Positions 7,701-8,553 of a DNA stretch of 8,553 nt are shown here, in pieces. Source of the DNA: Terriglobales bacterium (GTDB lineage Bacteria > Acidobacteriota > Terriglobia > Terriglobales > Gp1-AA117); NCBI GenBank assembly GCA_030150795.1, contig JASLFF010000270.1, positions 1 through 8,553 of the forward strand. Direction: 5' to 3'. Position numbers and translations under genes: made by a program. Below the pieces are notes generated by a model. The model had not been told where the DNA came from. It worked only from the letters and a program-made list of their open reading frames with translations, and searched no databases. Position 1 is the stretch's first letter. The number at the start of each line of letters is the position of its first letter.

Positions 7701-8553
7701 CAAGGCGCTTCCAGCGCCGGGTTCCGATGCCTACTCCACTTGCGCATATGAGCCTCCGCAGGGCGAGATTGAGACGAAGCTGGCCCAGGTCTGGGCCGAG
7801 GTGCTCAAGCTCGATCAGGTGGGCCGTCACGATAATTTCTTTGAGCTGGGCGGACACTCGCTGCTGGCGGTACGGGTGATGGCGCGAGTACGGGAAGCGC
7901 TAAAAGTCGAAGTCGCAATAAAGGATTTGTTTGCACATCCGGTGTTGACCGATCTGGCACATTTTCTTGCCAGCGCCTCCGCGACGGAGCTTTCTCCTAT
8001 TGTGGCTGTAGAGCGTGGCGCACATTCGCCATTGTCTTTTGCGCAGCAGCGTTTGTGGTTTTTGGCGCAGATGGAAGGCGTCAGCCGGGCCTACCACATG
8101 CCCATGGGGTGGCGGCTGAAGGGCGCTCTTGACCGTGCCGCGTTGCGGGAAGCGCTGGACCGGATCGTTGCTCGCCATGAGGCACTGCGTACCATCTTTG
8201 CCATGGTTGACGAGGAGCCAGTGCAGCGGATCCTGTCCCCGGAGGAAAGCCGCTTCCATCTTATTGAGCATGATCTGCGTGGACGCAGCGATGCCCAGGA
8301 GGAACTTGCACGGCTGGCGGCCGAAGAGGCCGAGGCCGGCTTTGATCTGAAAGCAGGTCCATTGATCCGTGGTCGTCTGATCCGGTCGGCGGAGGAGGAA
8401 GATGCATTGTTGATCACCATGCACCACATCGTCTCCGATGGCTGGTCGCTGGGAGTTTTTACCAACGAACTGAGCACGTTGTATGGGGCGTTTATGCGTG
8501 GCGAGGCCGATCCCCTTCCGGAGTTGAAGATCCAATATGCCGACTACGCAGTG
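4567..8553 (+). CDS. NRPS subunit, 3'-partial: docking-C(dual E/C)-A(Ser)-T-C
   Basis: I translated 1329 uninterrupted codons from the ATG at 4567 to the window end; no stop is reached, so the gene is 3'-partial. It is the next NRPS subunit after the upstream gene, which it overlaps by four bases (ATGA). Order: TubC-like docking domain (1-55), linker (56-96), condensation domain of the dual E/C clade (97-528, HHxxxD at 231-236), A domain with a serine-type code (553-1052), T domain (Ser1098) and the start of an LCL-type condensation domain (1154 onward, HHIVSDGWS at 1286-1294). It should take the peptidyl chain from the upstream T2, epimerize its last residue, join it to serine and pass the product to a further module. 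The start is supported by the docking domain beginning directly at MSIGELL and by the overlap. The Shine-Dalgarno sequence is weak. All catalytic motifs examined are intact except an altered N-terminal His motif of the dual E/C domain. Confidence 0.96.
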   Translation, partial: MSIGELLAALGAKGIQLRRNGDELLIRGDSGALDPALISAMREAKTLLLQHVSSQKDEWWSPSFKILPEMLPLVQLKAEEIERVVSQVPGGASTVQDIYPLTPFQEGILFHHLKDEGANPYVVVSQTAFDSRARLDAHLQAMQAVVDRHDILRTAVMWEGLPEPVQVVWRRVAVPVEEVELDPEAGDAAQQLYAQFNPRQYQMDLGQAPLMRIYVAYDPAQQRWLLMHLQHHITMDHATRQMMQEEIEAHLLGKADALPAPMPFRNFVLQARSGVSEQEHANYFRHLLGDLEEPTAPFGLATVQDGSGIEEARLQVDAELARRVRERARKLEVSTASLFHVAWAQVLAKISGRDDVVFGTVLVGRMQGGKGSDRAMGVFINTLPVRLRIDEQESEAVVRRAHLQLAELLWHEHASLALAQRCSAVSPPIPLFSALLNYRHGRSDKQARSEERKRAREGTQLLLTEERTNYPCTLSVDDVAEGFWLESQIQSPIEPMRICEYMHTALASLTDALERAPGSAIGRLTVLPAKERQQLLYEWNATEVEYPRDKCVHQLFEEQVEKTPEAVALVFGEEELNYAELNRRANQLAHYLRKLGVKPDDRIGVCMERSVEMVVALLGVLKAGGAYVPLEPEYPVERLRYMIKDAGLKLVLSHHGLWEPAGLGGQWLWIDKLQAELALEATEDLESGLDAEALAYVIYTSGSTGQPKAAMNRHRGISNRLKWMQGAYGLESADRVLQKTPFSFDVSVWEFFWPLLTGAGLVIARPGGHRDSAYLVQLIQEAGITTLHFVPSMLQVFLEDPEVGHCASLRRVICSGEALGVELQDRCLQQLQGVELHNLYGPTEASVDVTFWHCTSEPHQKNVPLGRPIWNTQIYIVDSNLEVVPVGVSGEILIGGEGLGRGYLHRPDLTAERFLPDPFARTGGHRLYRTGDVGRYRRDGVIEYLGRMDHQVKIRGYRIELGEIEARLSEHAGVQKAVVLAREDTPGDKRLVAYYTSSSATDPEQEVSAEQLRLDLSSSLPEYMVPAAYVRLESLPLTHNGKLDRKALPAPGSDAYSTCAYEPPQGEIETKLAQVWAEVLKLDQVGRHDNFFELGGHSLLAVRVMARVREALKVEVAIKDLFAHPVLTDLAHFLASASATELSPIVAVERGAHSPLSFAQQRLWFLAQMEGVSRAYHMPMGWRLKGALDRAALREALDRIVARHEALRTIFAMVDEEPVQRILSPEESRFHLIEHDLRGRSDAQEELARLAAEEAEAGFDLKAGPLIRGRLIRSAEEEDALLITMHHIVSDGWSLGVFTNELSTLYGAFMRGEADPLPELKIQYADYAV
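4855..6150 (+). other. C2 condensation domain, dual epimerization/condensation type
   Basis: Entry motif DIYPLTPFQEGILFHH (97-112), catalytic HHITMDHAT (231-239), FGTVLVGRMQGG (358-369), GVFINTLPVR (377-386), HASLALAQRCS (414-424), PLFSALLNYRH (430-440) and TNYPCTLSVDD (468-478). These phrases are characteristic of the dual E/C clade known from Pseudomonas lipopeptide synthetases such as arthrofactin; DH in place of DG in the His motif is, as I recall, usual there. Known members epimerize the donor aminoacyl residue on the upstream carrier and then condense it. The clade's extra N-terminal motif HH(I/L)xxxxGD appears here as HHLKDEGAN (111-119), so the terminal GD is replaced by AN. Epimerase activity is therefore likely but not assured. 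Confidence 0.85.
6160..6257 (+). repeat. C-A linker repeat, copy 2
   Basis: Encodes the matching linker between C2 and A3 (RQQLLYEWNATEVEYPRDKC onward). It is notable because the C domains before it belong to different clades (LCL and dual E/C), so the linker is conserved independently of its flanking domain. Confidence 0.88.
6223..7722 (+). other. A3 adenylation domain, predicted Ser
   Basis: A complete A domain: A1 LNYAELN (576-582), A2 LKAGGAYVPLEP (621-632), A3 YTSGSTGQPK (699-708), A5 NLYGPTE (838-844), A7 YRTGDVG, A8 GRMDHQVKIRGYR and A10 NGKLDRKAL with Lys1042. Code residues are D745, V746, W749, H788, I813, S815, L839, V847, D848 and K1042, giving DVWHISLVDK. It differs from the classical serine code DVWHLSLIDK only by Leu/Ile and Ile/Val swaps. 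The AAMNRHRGISNRLKWMQ region after A3 also resembles serine/threonine-activating domains. Confidence 0.88.
7747..7971 (+). other. T3 carrier domain
   Basis: The motif DNFFELGGHSLLAVRVMARVREAL has the phosphopantetheine serine at residue 1098 (codon 7858-7860). Its post-serine sequence matches T1, not T2. That agrees with the LCL-type condensation domain that follows, so the serine is expected to stay L. Confidence 0.95.
7819..8553 (+). repeat. Inter-gene repeat, copy 2 (T-C block)
   Basis: Partner of 1109-1843. The repeat is still continuing at the window edge, so its full extent is unknown. T3-C3 and T1-C1 are evidently duplicates of one ancestral unit. Confidence 0.88.
8026..8553 (+). other. 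C3 condensation domain, LCL type (partial)
   Basis: Starts with SPLSFAQQRLWFL (1154-1166) and reaches the catalytic HHIVSDGWS (1286-1294) and YADYAV (1324-1329) before the window ends. It is closely related to C1 at both protein and DNA level, aligning without gaps. It implies at least one further module beyond the window, because this domain must condense the serine-ended chain with another residue. Confidence 0.92.

Noticed and set aside
7900..8535. Antisense open frame of 211 codons
   Set aside because: Mirror of the T3-C3 coding sequence, low-complexity composition, no recognisable motif; a shadow of the real gene.
4567..8553. A separate epimerization domain
   Set aside because: No stand-alone E domain lies between T2 and C2 or after T3; epimerization, if it occurs, must be by the dual E/C domain.
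1..8553. A non-NRPS novel system, mobile element, CRISPR array or RNA gene
   Set aside because: All bases are accounted for by two continuous NRPS genes. The repeats present are homologous protein modules, not insertion sequences or arrays, and no terminal inverted repeats or transposase motifs were seen.

Overview
The window is wholly occupied by two co-directional, overlapping genes of a modular non-ribosomal peptide synthetase (NRPS) assembly line. The first gene enters already inside an adenylation (A) domain and ends at 4570. The second starts at 4567 (ATGA overlap) and runs off the 3' end without a stop. No RNA gene, transposon, CRISPR array, terminator or promoter was found, and there is no intergenic space. 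Coding sequence is moderately GC-rich, with mixed third-position use. TubC-type docking, dual epimerization/condensation (E/C) chemistry and the linker phrases fit a Gram-negative soil or environmental bacterium (Acidobacteriota, Pseudomonadota or Myxococcota); I cannot name the taxon.

Layout, gene 1 (1-4570): partial A1 (starts at core motif A3) - T1 - C1 (LCL type) - A2 - T2 - short C-terminal tail. Gene 2 (4567-8553): TubC-like N-terminal docking domain - linker - C2 (dual E/C type) - A3 - T3 - partial C3 (LCL type, cut by the window end). All reading frames are uninterrupted and all core catalytic motifs that can be checked are present.

Logic: specificity residues read by eye give A1 = DILQLGLIWK (the classical glycine code), A2 = DVFYLGGVFK (no code I recognise) and A3 = DVWHISLVDK (close to the classical serine code DVWHLSLIDK). 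T2 is followed in trans by a dual E/C domain, so the A2 residue is predicted to be epimerized before condensation with serine. The predicted growing-chain segment is ...-Gly-(D-X)-L-Ser-..., passed on to an unseen next module. Neither the start nor the release step is in the window, so the final product cannot be named.

Most interesting points: the gene boundary falls inside a linker that is usually continuous between a T domain and a dual E/C domain, with a docking pair apparently inserted there. The dual E/C domain carries an altered N-terminal His motif. A nearly identical 157-residue A-Csub/T block is shared by modules 1 and 2 and stops just after the phosphopantetheine serine, a sign of recent recombination or gene conversion. 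A2 has an unrecognised specificity code. I see no novel non-NRPS system.
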